A stretch of 64,000 nucleotides of DNA from Cycas panzhihuaensis. Lineage: Eukaryota; Cycadophyta. Shown here piece by piece: positions 48,401-59,725 of the stretch (positions within the stretch are counted from its first letter, which is position 1; each line of letters begins with the position of its first letter). Below the pieces are notes generated by a model, which did not search any database, was not told where the DNA came from, and worked only from the letters and a program-made list of their open reading frames with translations. Location of the stretch: contig CM041465.1 in the NCBI GenBank assembly GCA_023213395.1, forward strand, positions 185,449,741 through 185,513,740, given 5' to 3'. The position numbers and the translations under genes were made by a program.

Positions 48401-49021
48401 ATGAAGATAGCGATCCCGAGGAGGTTACCCTTCCGTGGGACCTTTGTTTCGTGAGGCCGACCTTCATCGGGCCGAGCCCTATGCCACGTCATGAGCCAAA
48501 CCTAGTTAGGTTTGCCCCTATTAGCGTGGGTGGTCACGGCCACATACCCGCCATGAGTGCTTCTGATTCGGTTAGCGAGGGATACGGGCCGTCTCCTCGA
48601 CGTGTCACCCTGGTTTCATGAGCACCTGGGGAATATCTCGATCGGATATTCCCGCTCTTCCTCATTCTACTGGCTCCGAGCCACCGGGTCCTAAACCACC
48701 ATTTATTTTACCTTCCGGCCTCCCGAGCGGTTTCACGTAGGCGCCCACGTCGGCGAGCCACTCAGAGGCACTTCTTCTTCACACTCTAGATCCTTACCTC
48801 GGACTAAAGCCACTCTTACTCGTATGCAACCTTGCCATGCGATCCGTCGCGTGCCAGATCCGTTGCACTCATCTGATTCCGACCATAGTATGTTTACCAG
48901 TAGGCTTAGCGATACTGGCCCTACTCTCCGTCACCTATCTCCTACCCTGCGTGTGACTACCCCTACCTTTATGGGGTCTAGGCACACCTCTTCCTCTCCT
49001 CGTGCTCCGAAACGAGCCTAA
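45404..49021 (+). pseudogene. Gag-protease polyprotein of B, frameshifted
   Basis: The clearer copy of the family protein. The ATG at 45404 opens MEGYPFDWAYHAMT and stays open for about 145 meaningful codons (acidic, Glu/Pro/Ser-rich), then shifts near 45840. The capsid domain spans about 46420-47000: VPKFDGTSSQDPTEHVRSF, WAYDHILMKLF, then after a shift MDEFVNYFDESRPVESGM and MNRDFVRRFHDLLHSTKATL. A zinc-knuckle-like CSIHGECFHDDAHC (C-x2-H-x4-H-x4-C) lies near 47270-47315. Protease motifs are IVDNGSSVNAML (48048-48083) and YNLLLGRPWLDRMGAIAST (about 48241-48297). A basic Ser/Pro-rich tail ends APKRA at 49021. It would make capsid and a protease to process it. Only about 0.7 kb separates the protease from the stop, so pol was never simply overlooked. 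Confidence 0.88.
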
Positions 49022-49256
49022 ACTACCATTTTAAATTGTTCCCATTCCTCCCAACCACGGGTGGAATGGCAATTTAAGATGGATTCTTGCTCCGAAACGA
49101 GCCTAAACTACCATTTTAAATTGTTCCCATTCCTCCCAACCACGGGTGGAATGGCAATTTAAGATGGATTCTCGCCCAAAGCGAGCCTAAACTACCATTT
49201 TAAATTGTTCCCATTCCTCCCAACCACGGGTGGAATGGCAATTTAAGATGGATTTC
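49005..49256 (+). repeat. Three-unit tandem hairpin repeat after the B ORF
   Basis: Three units of 83-85 bp starting near 49005, 49090 and 49173, each with the CCATTTTAAATTG / CAATTTAAGATGG inverted repeat and the loop around CCACGGGT. The ORF stop is in the first unit. A has two units, so unit number changed after the subfamilies split or within a copy. Confidence 0.92.
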
Positions 49257-50037
49257 TCTTCGGTTTTGCTTCTGGTTCCTCATGAGAACGCGTTCCCATA
49301 TGCTCTTGGGAACCTTTGTCCTCCTACTTGGGCATCCTCCAACTAGGACGACGCTAGGGAGTATCGTTGCTCCCCCCTTTCGTGCTTGTGATTTCCTTCG
49401 CATATTCCGCTATGCTCCCCTGTGGACGTGCATGTCGCCCTATCTTCTAACCTCACACCTCTCGATCACCTCTGCTTACGGTGGATGTGTGTGCTCTTGT
49501 TAGACATATGGCCATACATGGAAGGAAACACATGCATATTACAACAAAACTTTACAACAAAACATATACATTTACATATTCACATATTTACATATTTACA
49601 TATTTGCGATTCGACATACAAAAATATGCACTTACAAAAGTAAATCATACATGCTACCTCTATCATACATGATACACACCATTTCATGTGGAGGCTTGTC
49701 TGGCCAGCCCGTGCCCAAGTCTCCGGTTCTTGCTAGATATGCTTGCTCTCTTTCTTTGGATGCCTCTCACTTCACGTTGCACTTGACAGCGGGCGTCCTT
49801 TCACTTGCTTATTCCAGGTTGCGGTCGATGCCTGCACAGACGGCGTGGCGGCCCCTCGTTATCCTCGTCTCTGTCTCCCTTGTCCACGCGTTCCGCCACG
49901 ACACTTGCCTACACCCTTGGATCACGTGCTGCTCTTGATTGCTCTTATATATATATGCATGTGCTACTCACGTTTCTTGATTGTCAGCATTCGCCATCAC
50001 ATTACGCTTCCGAGCAGTGAGGCTCTGCGCGAGGCGA
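49257..50037 (+). other. 3' non-coding region of B
   Basis: Conserved with 30526-31322 of A, including TGGCCATACATGGAAGG, an AT block of ACATATTTACAT repeats (about 49540-49610) and CATTTCATGTGGAGGCTTGT. No conserved reading frame. No clear polypurine tract before the LTR. Confidence 0.6.
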
Positions 50038-52549
50038 TGTTTCCGGTAGTGGGAATGGACTCGGGATGCATCGACACAGGTTTGTGCAGGTATATGTTCT
50101 TACTTTTTTTACTTATGGTTGCTAAGGGAATTTAGAATAATTTGATTGACATATGCCTCGCACGCATTGCTCTGCACTGTTCATTATGCATGTGCTAACG
50201 GCACCCTATTAGCCTATGACGACTCACAATGGGGCATCCATAAGTGGATGCGACACCCGTATGGTGTCTGACCACTCACGATGTCTCCATGGTCTTTCGG
50301 GATACTTTTGCCAGCCTGTTTGCTCTTGTTACAGCATGTTGCTTATGTTGCAAACCCTTCCTAAGCCTGGTTTAACCCTTAGTTAGGGCTCTTTGCACCA
50401 TTTTGAGTACTTGCCCACTGCCTGGGCCTTCCCCCAGTTGATGTACTTCAGGCCTAGCCCCTGCTTTTACCTTAAAAAGCTGATTTTTATGACTTTTATG
50501 ATGCATTTTTCTTCTTTTTGAGTTTCAGGTGATCTGCAGAACTAAGCGATGCCGGAGTTTCTTGTGATCTGCAGTTTGCCAGTGATCGCTTAAAATTTGA
50601 AAAGGAAGCCGTGGCGAGGCGCGTTTTTGCGGATCTGCGTGGCTCGAACGATTGGCGCCCGCCCCCAACGTTCACTGATGTGCTCAAGGCTTAAAAGCCT
50701 TTTTCTCACTCATTGGCCTCATTATTCACTTCACTTTTGAAGCTTTCTAGAGCATTTCTTCACAAAGACAAAGACCAAGAAGCATTGACAAGAGGCATCC
50801 TTCTACAAGCTGGGACGGAGGTACTAAGGGTGCTATAGGCGGAGTTGCGGGGCCATTCTTTGCCCCCTACAGAGCTCCAATACAAGCACTCTTCCTCCTC
50901 ATACACACCCAAGGTTTTCAAGGGGATTTCTCACCAAAAACACTACAAAGAGCCATCCCTGTGCTCTCAACTTACATGAGGCTTTACCACCCTATTCTCT
51001 TGCAAGGGACATGCAACACCACCCATAGGCACCGTTTGAATTGCTCCAAGTTACCAAGTGCCCACATGCACTCATTCTTCACCGTTCGAGGTATTTAATG
51101 TCTCTTGTTAGCTCTCTTTTTTTGCTTGTTTTTTTTTATTGTTTATTTGCAAATCTTTTCATACCTTTGCACATACATTTCCTTGAGTTTCCTTCGGTCA
51201 TTTGATGCACAGAACCATAGTGATTGTGGCCTATTGGAGTGTTGCCCTAGGCTAGGCCCAGTTTCTCACTTTTCCCTAAACTCATCCTTTTCCTCCAACT
51301 CCTCTCTTCCACCATTTCCTAGGCTAGCCGGCATAAAGGGTTACACGAGGATTTGAGGGGGATAGGCGGGGTTCCGTCCCCCATTGCCGTCCTACTCCCC
51401 AAGGGTTCCGTCCCTTATCCTCTCCCCTTTTATCTCACTTTTCGCTTAGGAAACGGGGCTAGAGAAGCTTTGGAGAGTCGGTTTGAGTACCCGCCTTGGC
51501 ATAGGCTACCCGTTGCTACACGAACCATTCTATTACATGCTAGCACCGCTTCCCTATACCTTGTGGAGACCTCTCGTGGGTGAGTTAGCCATCCCGAGGC
51601 TACACTCAGTCCCATTCGGTGCATTCGTGGTATGTGTGATTGCATAGTTGTCGTGTGACTTCGTTTCTTTTTTTTTTTTATTGCATACTAGTGCTGGACT
51701 ATATTTCCCTAGCTTAGTCAGTTTCATTTACGGCATACACATATATATATATACTTCTGTGTTTTGTAGCCTCTCTCAGGAGGAGGGTATCTGTTTGGTT
51801 GTTCGCAGAGCGCTTGGGAAAAAGGGCCTTGATAGATCGACCCGTTGCTGGTCGACGCTCGCATGGTACGCTTCCCTTCATTTATCTTTGTATTGAGTTT
51901 TACTTTCATTATTTCGATTCGCTTAGTCCTTGCTTGCTTTTTGCTTTTGGGAGGTAAGTGGACCCTGTCATCGCCTTGACCGACGTCGTGTACGAGGAGG
52001 GGACGGGAGGAAGTGCAAAGTGGAGGGAAGCACTGCATCTCGCCAAGCCGGATCCAGGTACTCCCCGCGTATCTTTCATACTCTCTTTTGTGCTCTTACG
52101 TTTCTTGCATTTATTTTAGTAGTTAAAGGAACATAAGAAAAAGAGAAAGAAAGAATCATTTACTTTACGCTTGTTTTTCCTGTACATTTGCTTTACTCGC
52201 ACTTTTTTATTATACCCCGCATACCATAGTGTTCGGAGACTCGTTGATCGGTCCCCCTTGGCCATCTTTACCCTAAACCTGTGATACTTTTGGTTGGTTG
52301 CCCCCTCGTCGCCTTCTCATTGCCTTGAGAAGTAGCGACGCGCGAGGATCTTTTTCCCTTCCCGGCCATCCGAGGGTAGGAAGGCCTCATCTTGCAGCTA
52401 CACAGAGCAACCCGGGCACCTTGTAGTCCGTGCCGCGCTCCGGCCACGGGACGTCCATGCGGTATGATCCTTGCTATTTAGCTTTGTTTAGCGTATTGTT
52501 CTATGCCTTCCCGCTAGGCGTTGGGTCATTGCCCGTGGAGAGCGTTTGA
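50038..52549 (+). repeat. 3' LTR of B
   Basis: About 2.51 kb, starts TGTTTCCGGTAG and ends GCGTTTGA (A has GCGTTTCA). It agrees with 42619-45140 over long stretches but lacks short GC-rich pieces present there (for example around 50560-50665 and 52385-52450). Confidence 0.9.
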
Positions 52550-52661
52550 TTTCCCATGTAAAATATTATGTACTATATACTTAAACTCTTTATTGTTTGG
52601 TTGTTGTATATAGTTAAGATCCTATAGTTTAGAATATATACATGTTTCATATTTCTTCATA
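52550..52661 (+). repeat. LTR remnant of copia F
   Basis: AT-rich 110 bp ending TTTCTTCA just before a primer-binding site TGGTATTAGAG (52662-52672), so it is the 3' part of a plus-strand copia 5' LTR. Its left part is missing; element B lies directly against it. Confidence 0.5.
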
Positions 52662-52769
52662 TGGTATTAGAGTTGAATCAAGTACATAGTTAAGATAAGG
52701 TTAGGTGGAAGTGATAAAGATTAAATGTTATTTGACATCAATCCTATGCCTTTATAGCTAGTGTCAATG

Positions 52770-54401
52770 ATGTGAGCAAACTTAGGTATGAATACCTTAG
52801 ACACCTTAATTACAAAATCATAACACATATGAATCAATTAAAAATGATGGAAGGATTTCCCCATGTTTCTTATCTAGAAGTTGTATGTGAATGGTCCATA
52901 TAAAGAAGCATCATTACTATCCTTTTTCTCGAAATTATACTTAGAGAGCCAAGGAGAAGTTAGAGCTTGTGCATTCTGGTTTCATGAGTCCTCTCTCAAA
53001 CCCTTTTATATCTAGATCTCACTATACTTTAGTATTTGTAAATGATTATGCTAGGAAATCCTAGCTATATTTCCTAAAGAATAAGTCTAGAGTGTTCAAT
53101 CACTTTTCATAATAAAAGGTATGTATTAAGAATGAATGTGAGAAGAAAATAAAAGCTTTGAGGAGTGATAATAGAAAGGAATATGATAATGATATTTTCA
53201 ATCATTTTTATTTAATTCATGATATGAAGTAGGAATACATAACCCATATAGTCCACAAGAAAATGGTATTGCTAAAAGAAAAATCATATCCTAATAGAAA
53301 TAGAAAGGTTATGGTATATATGAAGAACTTTCTACCTAAAATTTGGGCGTAAGCTATTACAATTTTCATTTATATCCTAAATAGAATACTAATAAGAGTA
53401 GTTTATGGTATAACCCCTGAAGAAAAACAGATAGATTATAAACCTATCATTTACCTTTTGAAGACCTCTGGGTGCATTACATATGCACATATCCTAGATA
53501 AAAATTAGAAAATATTAGATCATAAGAGTAAAAAATGTACATTTGTAGGATGTTCTGATTAAAATAAAGCTTATAGAATGTGGGATCCATAGGGGAGAAA
53601 ACTTATACTTAGTCAAGATACAAAATTTGATGAATCTATGATGTATCATGCTAAGAAGATATTGTCCGAAGAATCATTTTACCCCTCACTACTTCCATGT
53701 CTTATTGTTATTTTATTAGATATAAAGCATGAGGAACTGAGCATTGTGGTTTAGATGGAAGAAAGACTAAGTAGAGAAGGTAATAATGAGGTGCAGTCAC
53801 ATATGGAGGAACCTATAATACTAGGTGTTTATACGCCATTATGGGCTAAGAAGACCATTCAAGATTTCAATGAGATATTATAAAATCTTATAGATGAATG
53901 AAGAATAAGAAGCCAATATACCAACCTGACTCTAGTGGTGAACACTATAAACTCCCAAGACTTAGCTTCATATGATGAAGCAAAAGCTAATCCTCATTAG
54001 AGAGCTATTTTGGAGGAGGGATTTAGTTCTCTCATAAAAAATTTAACATGGGAATTAGTTCCTTTACCTCCTAAGAGAAACCTTATTAGTTTCAATGGGT
54101 CTAGAAGACTAAGTTTAAATTTTATGGAGAGGTAGATAAGTACAAAGCAAGACTTGTTATACAAGTGTTTAAATAAAAAGAAGAGATCAATTATAAGGAT
54201 ATATTTATACTAATCTCCAAGATGATGATAGTCCATTTGATCCTTTCATTAGTAATAAAATATGGTTGGTATCTACATTATTTAGATGTAAAATCAACAT
54301 TCCTTAATGTAGAGTTAAAAGAGGAGATATACATGGCACAACCTCTTGGTTTCATTAAGGAATATTAGGAGTGTCTTGTTAAAACATAGGTATCAAAATT
54401 A
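52770..54401 (+). pseudogene. Truncated copia pol of F (pre-integrase, integrase, RT start)
   Basis: After only about 100 bp of leader the reading starts in the pre-integrase zinc region (HLNYKIITHMNQ, then VCEWS-like and ELVHSGFMSPLS, about 52800-53000). Integrase core follows (YTLVFVNDYA, ALRSDN, NGI-like) and its C-terminal part (TPEEKQIDYKP, SKKCTFVGCSDQNKAYRMWD, about 53420-53580). Then comes the linker and the RT start with LTWELVPLPPKRN-like (about 54045) up to MAQPLGFIKEYQECLVK (about 54333-54380). Gag and protease are missing from the start; RT is cut at 54401 where an LTR on the other strand begins. Stops at former Gln and Arg codons. Confidence 0.8.
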
Positions 54402-54654
54402 TGTTGTATTAATTATTATTAAAGGAGAACAAATACATATTTATACTTGGACTTATCATTAATTCTTCTAACAAAAAATGATAACAATATCACCTACTAA
54501 TTAGGTATTTCTTAATGACACTACTTAACATCTCTATTAGACCTTAGATAATAACCTATAGACCATTACATGATAATTTTAAACTTCATTATTAATAACA
54601 TTTAGATATAAAATTTACCTAAATGCATTAAACATTAACCATTCACTCTTAACA
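54402..54654 (-). repeat. Probable 3' LTR of minus-strand element G
   Basis: Minus strand starts TGTTAAGAGTGAATGG directly after a strong polypurine tract AAGAGGGGGG and ends AATACAACA, a 253-bp LTR with TG...CA ends. The plus-strand left flank is AATTA. The partner LTR was not found in the window. Confidence 0.55.
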
Positions 54655-55464
54655 CCCCCCTCTTAATGTTTAATTTTAAAACAACAAAAAGCTAAATACT
54701 GAAGACATCACGACATTAAGTACTAAGGACTGGCAAAAACTACTATATGACTTGACATGAAATGTTTTGAACTTACAATGCTTGAATCTTGATATCTTCC
54801 TAAAGATAATGTCAGGAGCTTAATCTTCATCTTTAGTTGATTTTGGAATGCAACAATGATTCAAGATATGCTTTTTATTCGTGTATAACATTTTCATTAA
54901 ATCGCCTATTCTTCTATCTCCTATTCTTTGCTTAGTGACTCTTCCTATGCCTAATTGCCCTATGTGTGATTCCTTTCTAGAATATAAAGTATTAATATAA
55001 ATTTTAAGATTTCCATGAGAAGAAAGATATTCTTCTTGTTTGTTTCTAAGATAATGAGTATAATCAACTCCTCAAACCAATAAACATTTTCATGAAAAGA
55101 AAGGGAAGACAATAATTTCTTCCTTAATGCCACAAGTTCAAGAACTTGTCTTAGACTAAAAAAATACTCTATTTTCTCCTCATCATCCACAAAATCTATT
55201 GATGTGCTAATATGATGAGGAGTTCTATCAAAATCACATGTACATACATCCCAATTATGATTATGAGAGAATGGTATATTATCACAACATGATTACACTT
55301 TATAACTAGGTATCTTGCTAGAAATACATAATAGTTTGGATAGGTAAGATTCTTACTAAATCTAATTTCAGTTAAGGTATCCTTCCTTTCTTTGAAGAAG
55401 TCTTATAGTGACTTTGCTTCATATGATAATACAACCTAAATTCTTTTAAAAATTAGGATAGAAA
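54655..55464 (-). pseudogene. Unclassified coding-like remnant of G, left piece
   Basis: Upstream (minus sense) of the polypurine tract is a minus-strand frame with FVDDEEKIEYFFSLRQ and VALRKKLLSSLSFHENVYWF (55190 down to about 55060), preceded by WDVCTCDFDRTPHHIS. It is Leu/Ile-rich and has few stops over 76 codons but matches no retroelement domain that I know. It is interrupted at 55464 by T3. Confidence 0.35.
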
Positions 55465-55798
55465 TGTTGGGGTTAATGCTTATCACCCCACTCCCACCTT
55501 TTGCGCATGTGAATACACATATGTTAAAGTAAGTCAGGTAATGTTAATATTAACTTGAGTTAAATATTATTTTAATGTTGTTTAAATTTTAGAGGTTGAG
55601 GAGGTTTCCCTCCTCTCTCAAACTATATATTTTCCATGCTGGCTAACCCTGGTATCTTTTGATACCACCAATATTTAGAAACTTGATATACTTTCACAAG
55701 ATGGATTGAATAATATGTACTTTGCTTATGTTTTCTCATAAAGGATTATCATGTGAATACCTACTCCACTCTATACTCCTTATACATTTTTTCCAACA
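55465..55798 (+). repeat. 5' LTR of T3
   Basis: 334 bp, TGTTGGGGTTAATGC to TTTTTCCAACA. Inverted repeat GAGGAGG (55598-55604) / CCTCCTC (55609-55615) is followed by ACTATATATTTT (about 55622-55633), a TATA-like box. Confidence 0.93.
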
Positions 55799-58700
55799 TA
55801 TGGTATTAGAGCATAGATCTATTTGGGTCTGCAATCTTTGAGCCTAGATATTGGCAACAACATTGGCTATGACAAGTTTATTCAACAAATTTTAGTTCAT
55901 ACTATAGTTTTCAATAGTTTTTCTTATATATTTTTTAATAAATAATTTTTTTTTTTTTCATATATATACAAGCTTATTACTTACATTTTTTCAAGTATTT
56001 ACTATAAATTTGAGCACACTCAACCCAACAATAGTTTGGTACAGTTGGTTTCTGAATTTAATTGATGAAATATCATGTTTTCTATTATTTTACATCATTT
56101 TTTTAAAAGTTAGGCAAGGCTGTGTGATTTTAATAAGCTAGTACAACTTCTGTGTTGCTTTGAATTGTAGCACGTGACTACTCATTTAAATCCTCATTGA
56201 ACCATCTTTGCAATGCATTCAACAAATCAAAACTCACCCCCTACGTGGAAATATCTCACCCAGAAACTCAATGACTTAGTTTTGGTAGTGAAATCCTACT
56301 ACCCCTCTCTTATTTGCTTATCTTATCTCATTTTAATTATTATTTCATTGATTAAACTTGGGTGTAGGCCTCTTAGGGTCTACGCAAAGTTGTCTTAGGG
56401 TCATTTTGACTCACTTTATAGGTTGTATGACCTCCTAGTGCATGTGCAATCCTCATTGACTCGTAGCTTTGTTCTTAGCGAATAAGCATCGGATCTTCGT
56501 GAAAATTTATAGGAGCTAGCTATTAAGGAGATATAGAGTTATCTCAAGTTTTTTTTAGGATTTGTTACTCGTGTTAGGATATGAGTTATGTGAAATCACC
56601 CTAGTGTGGACTCACTAGTAAACCCTGGCATGATCTTATTTTTTTATATTTTTATAAATATTTTTCAAACATTTTCAATTGGGAAAAGGTTCCATTTTCA
56701 AATATACTTTTATTGATTAAATCCACATTAGTTTGATCTATTTTTAGCTATATAAATTTACTCTATTAGCTATTTTATTCTATTTTTATTACGTTGGTTC
56801 CCATTTTGTTATTTTTAGAACCATTATTTGTCATTTTAGAGCCAGTTAGTGCTCCTTTTACACTACTTAGAACTATAGAACATGACTAGTTTTTCTACTC
56901 ATAGTTAAGTTATCTAACTACTAGAAAATATTTCACTTTGTTTCATTGATTGTGCTGTGAGATATCGTTCCTAGAGTGAACATATATCTATTTTTAACAA
57001 TTTTTGGTCTGGAGGCTCATTCTAACTCTGCAAGCAACCATTACTCATGAAATTTTACCAGATTTGAGCCATTAGATAGATCTATCTATGTGTCAAATTC
57101 GTGGAGATCCATACATCCAATGAAGAGTTTGAGTCATCTGAACTTCTTTATCTAGGTTTTTCCTTATTTTTTCCTTTGGTTTTTCATTTAAAACAAATAA
57201 TTTTAATTTTTTTTTAATGTTTTAGGCTTGTGAAGTTGGGCGCCCCTATTCATTAAGAAAAGTATAAAGTTTTGGACTACTCTTAGTGATTGTTCTGGCC
57301 ATATCTGCTATCCATTCTTAAATCTTTTCATTCATTATCCATCATTGTATACCTTCTTAAATAAGCCAAAAATCAATGTTTTTTATTTGTTTTTGCTCAT
57401 TCTGACTCTAGCTTTGAGTCTGCAACACCTTAAAACCCCTATCTACACCTCTGTAATTGATTTTAGACTTCAAATATTCTCTAAATCACCCTCTGCATCA
57501 TCATGCGTGTCGCACTACTGTGTGTGTTAAAAATTCAAAATTTTCATATTGATTTGTTATATTAAATCAATATATTTTATTATCTTAATGTTATTACCTT
57601 GATTTTTGAAATCTTTGTTTTAAAAGGATTAGCCCCTTTGAGTTTAGCTCTACATGTGACATGTTCTTAAAGCTCTTTCAGAGACTAAATTCTTCATTTT
57701 TTAAAGAGTTTTTTTGTTTTGGGTGCCTCCATTGATTGATACATATTTTGTGGTTGTTTAAGGCCTATTTCCCTCACTTATATCTAGTTTTTGGTTTAAA
57801 TCAACCCCATATGATTGTGTACCCAAATTATCAAAACGGGGTAATTTGATTTGTTAAAGTTTTCTTTATAAATTTACCCTAAGAGATACTATCATATTTA
57901 ATAGTGTATCTCATCATTGGCTTATCAGATTTTGGTGAAATTGGTCTTATTGAGACCATATTTTAGAGTGATATAGTGTAGAATTATTATTTGTTAAATT
58001 TGAGATTCTTTTGGCTGAGTTTTAATCAGTTAAAGTGACCATTTCTTTCAGTTATTATCTCACTAGCCATAAAGAGGCCTATTTAAAGTTTCTGCAATAA
58101 CTTTGTCATACAAACTCTATTTTTCAAATTGTCAAATTTGTTAGAAAGGTAATTTAGTGTACTATACATTAGAATTAGTTTTATTACATTTTGATATCAT
58201 TTTGTAAGTTTTTAAAGTTAGTTAACTTAAGCTTCCTGTTCAGCCTAGACATGCCTTCTTTTTATAACTTTTTAAGAATTTTATTACTTCAAAAGATTAT
58301 ACTTGAATCATTGTTTATTATTAATTGATTCTCAAAGTTATTATTGGTACTTGTATATATTTTAAAGCTATTTTATAGCCAAGAGATATTTTTTTATTAC
58401 TTTGAGCTTATAACAACCTAAGTGATGCAAAATCGATAAACATGTATAACATATATTAAATCTGTTTATTTCATACATTATTAATTAAATATATATAACT
58501 TTCTAGTATTTTTATTACTTTAAGGAAAGTCTTTACTTAAAAATTTTAAGTTTTCATATAGCTATTTTTCTCTACAAAAGAATAATTAGGCATTCTTATT
58601 GTCTTGCATAATTTGACAAAGAAGTTATCATATTTCTTTATTAAAAGTTTTAGGTTCTGATTTCATTTAAAAGCTACAAAGTTTAGTTGAAAAATCCCAT

Positions 58701-59010
58701 TATTCCTTTGTCTTAAAATAATTGAAAGCTACAAAGTTTAGTTTGTATTTCAAAGCATTAAAGGATCTTTTATTATATCACATTTAAAAGAAGCATATAG
58801 TTTCTTGTTTCTTTCTACAAAATATATCAAATTGAAACACTAGTTTATATACTAGCTCATATTCCCAGTTTATTTGAAGAAGAAGAGCATATTGATTATC
58901 TCTTTATCATACTCATTATGACTTTACAAAGTTCTTTCATCATACTTTTATTTGAATATTAGCCATTCATTGAAGCCATATTATTGATTATGTACTAAAG
59001 CATTTACACG
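55799..59010 (+). other. T3 leader
   Basis: About 3.2 kb of T-rich sequence with no sustained frame; two frames of 61 residues (56213-56398, 57345-57530) match nothing known. A long untranslated leader upstream of gag is shared with T1. The GTTGGGCGCC near 57236 and AGCCCCTTTGAG near 57630 lie in blocks with counterparts in T1. Confidence 0.5.
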
Positions 59011-59725
59011 ATGACAATGAATTCAAACAATATTAGTTTACCAATATTTAATGGAAGTGATTTTTAATTCTAGAGGACTATTATGAAAGTTTACTTAATT
59101 TCAAATAACCTTTGTACATGTATCAAGGATGGATATGAACCTAATAACAAAGAAGACTTTAAAAGGGACAATGAAGCCCTTACATTTCTATTTTGTAGTT
59201 TAAATGATAATATATTTTTAAATGTATTAGAAATGACTACTTCCAAATTAGTATGGAACACACTGGATTTAATTTATAGGGGAGATTCCCTTGATTTCAA
59301 TTTTACTAACTATATTAATGACTCTTTTCCTTTGAGGTAGATGGTAGAGCAGGTACCATGTGAAGAAAATATTAAAATTTCTTTTATTAATTTAGATTTC
59401 ATTAAAAATAATGTTTCTAATGTTACATTTAATATGAAGATATGTATCAAGAACTTAACTCTAATGAAGGACCAAGATTAATATAAAGGCATTACCATTC
59501 ATTCACATCAAGATACATCAACAAGACCTACTTAGAAGCTATAATTAATGCATGATTTTGAAGAAACACATGATGTTGATAAGATGACCAAGCAAGTTGC
59601 TATATACTTCATCAAGCATGTTGATTACCAAGCTAAAGGATAAAATTTCAAAGTCATTTTCAAATATAGGTACCATAAATTCAAAGAAAAGTGAAGATAA
59701 TCATAATGACCATTAAGAGGGAGAA
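59011..59725 (+). pseudogene. Copia gag (UBN2-type) of T3
   Basis: The ATG at 59011 opens MTMNSNNISLPIFNGSDF. Conserved gag landmarks follow in frame: a GYEPNNKEDFKRDNEA helix region, LFCSLNDNIFLNVLEMTTSK, LVWNTLDLIYRGDSLDFN and NYINDSFPL. A TAG ends the open run at 59338 but similarity goes on (ENIKISFINLDF, KQVAIYF, about 59370-59640). Former Gln codons account for most stops. The protein would form a copia capsid shell. It is the only coding segment of T3 and lies directly before the polypurine tract, as in T1 and T2. No RNA-binding knuckle is evident. Confidence 0.88.

Larger units (their letters stand above)
42619..52549 (+). mobile_element. B: second gypsy-like gag-protease element with 2.5-kb LTRs
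   Basis: 9931 bp, same orientation and layout as A: LTRs 42619-45140 and 50038-52549, primer-binding site TGGCGACCATCTTTGGGACC at 45143, one gag-protease ORF, three tandem hairpin units and about 0.8 kb of 3' non-coding sequence. No RT, RNase H or integrase. LTRs of B differ from those of A by subfamily blocks (for example TTGCTAAGGGAATTTAGAAT in B versus CGCCGCAGAATTGGGAATGG in A), so A and B are separate insertions rather than a segmental duplication. The outer bases of the 5' LTR are CATTTCCGG rather than TGTTTCCGG. No target duplication is visible (GGTTT left, TTTCC right). Confidence 0.9.

Noticed and set aside
49257-50037. Hidden RT or integrase in the 3' region of A/B
   Set aside because: All frames were read in both elements; none shows polymerase or integrase motifs and the sequence is AT/C-biased non-coding.
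24019-52549. A and B as the two halves of one segmental duplication
   Set aside because: Their LTRs belong to different subfamilies while each pair matches internally, and the flanks are unrelated, so they are independent insertions.
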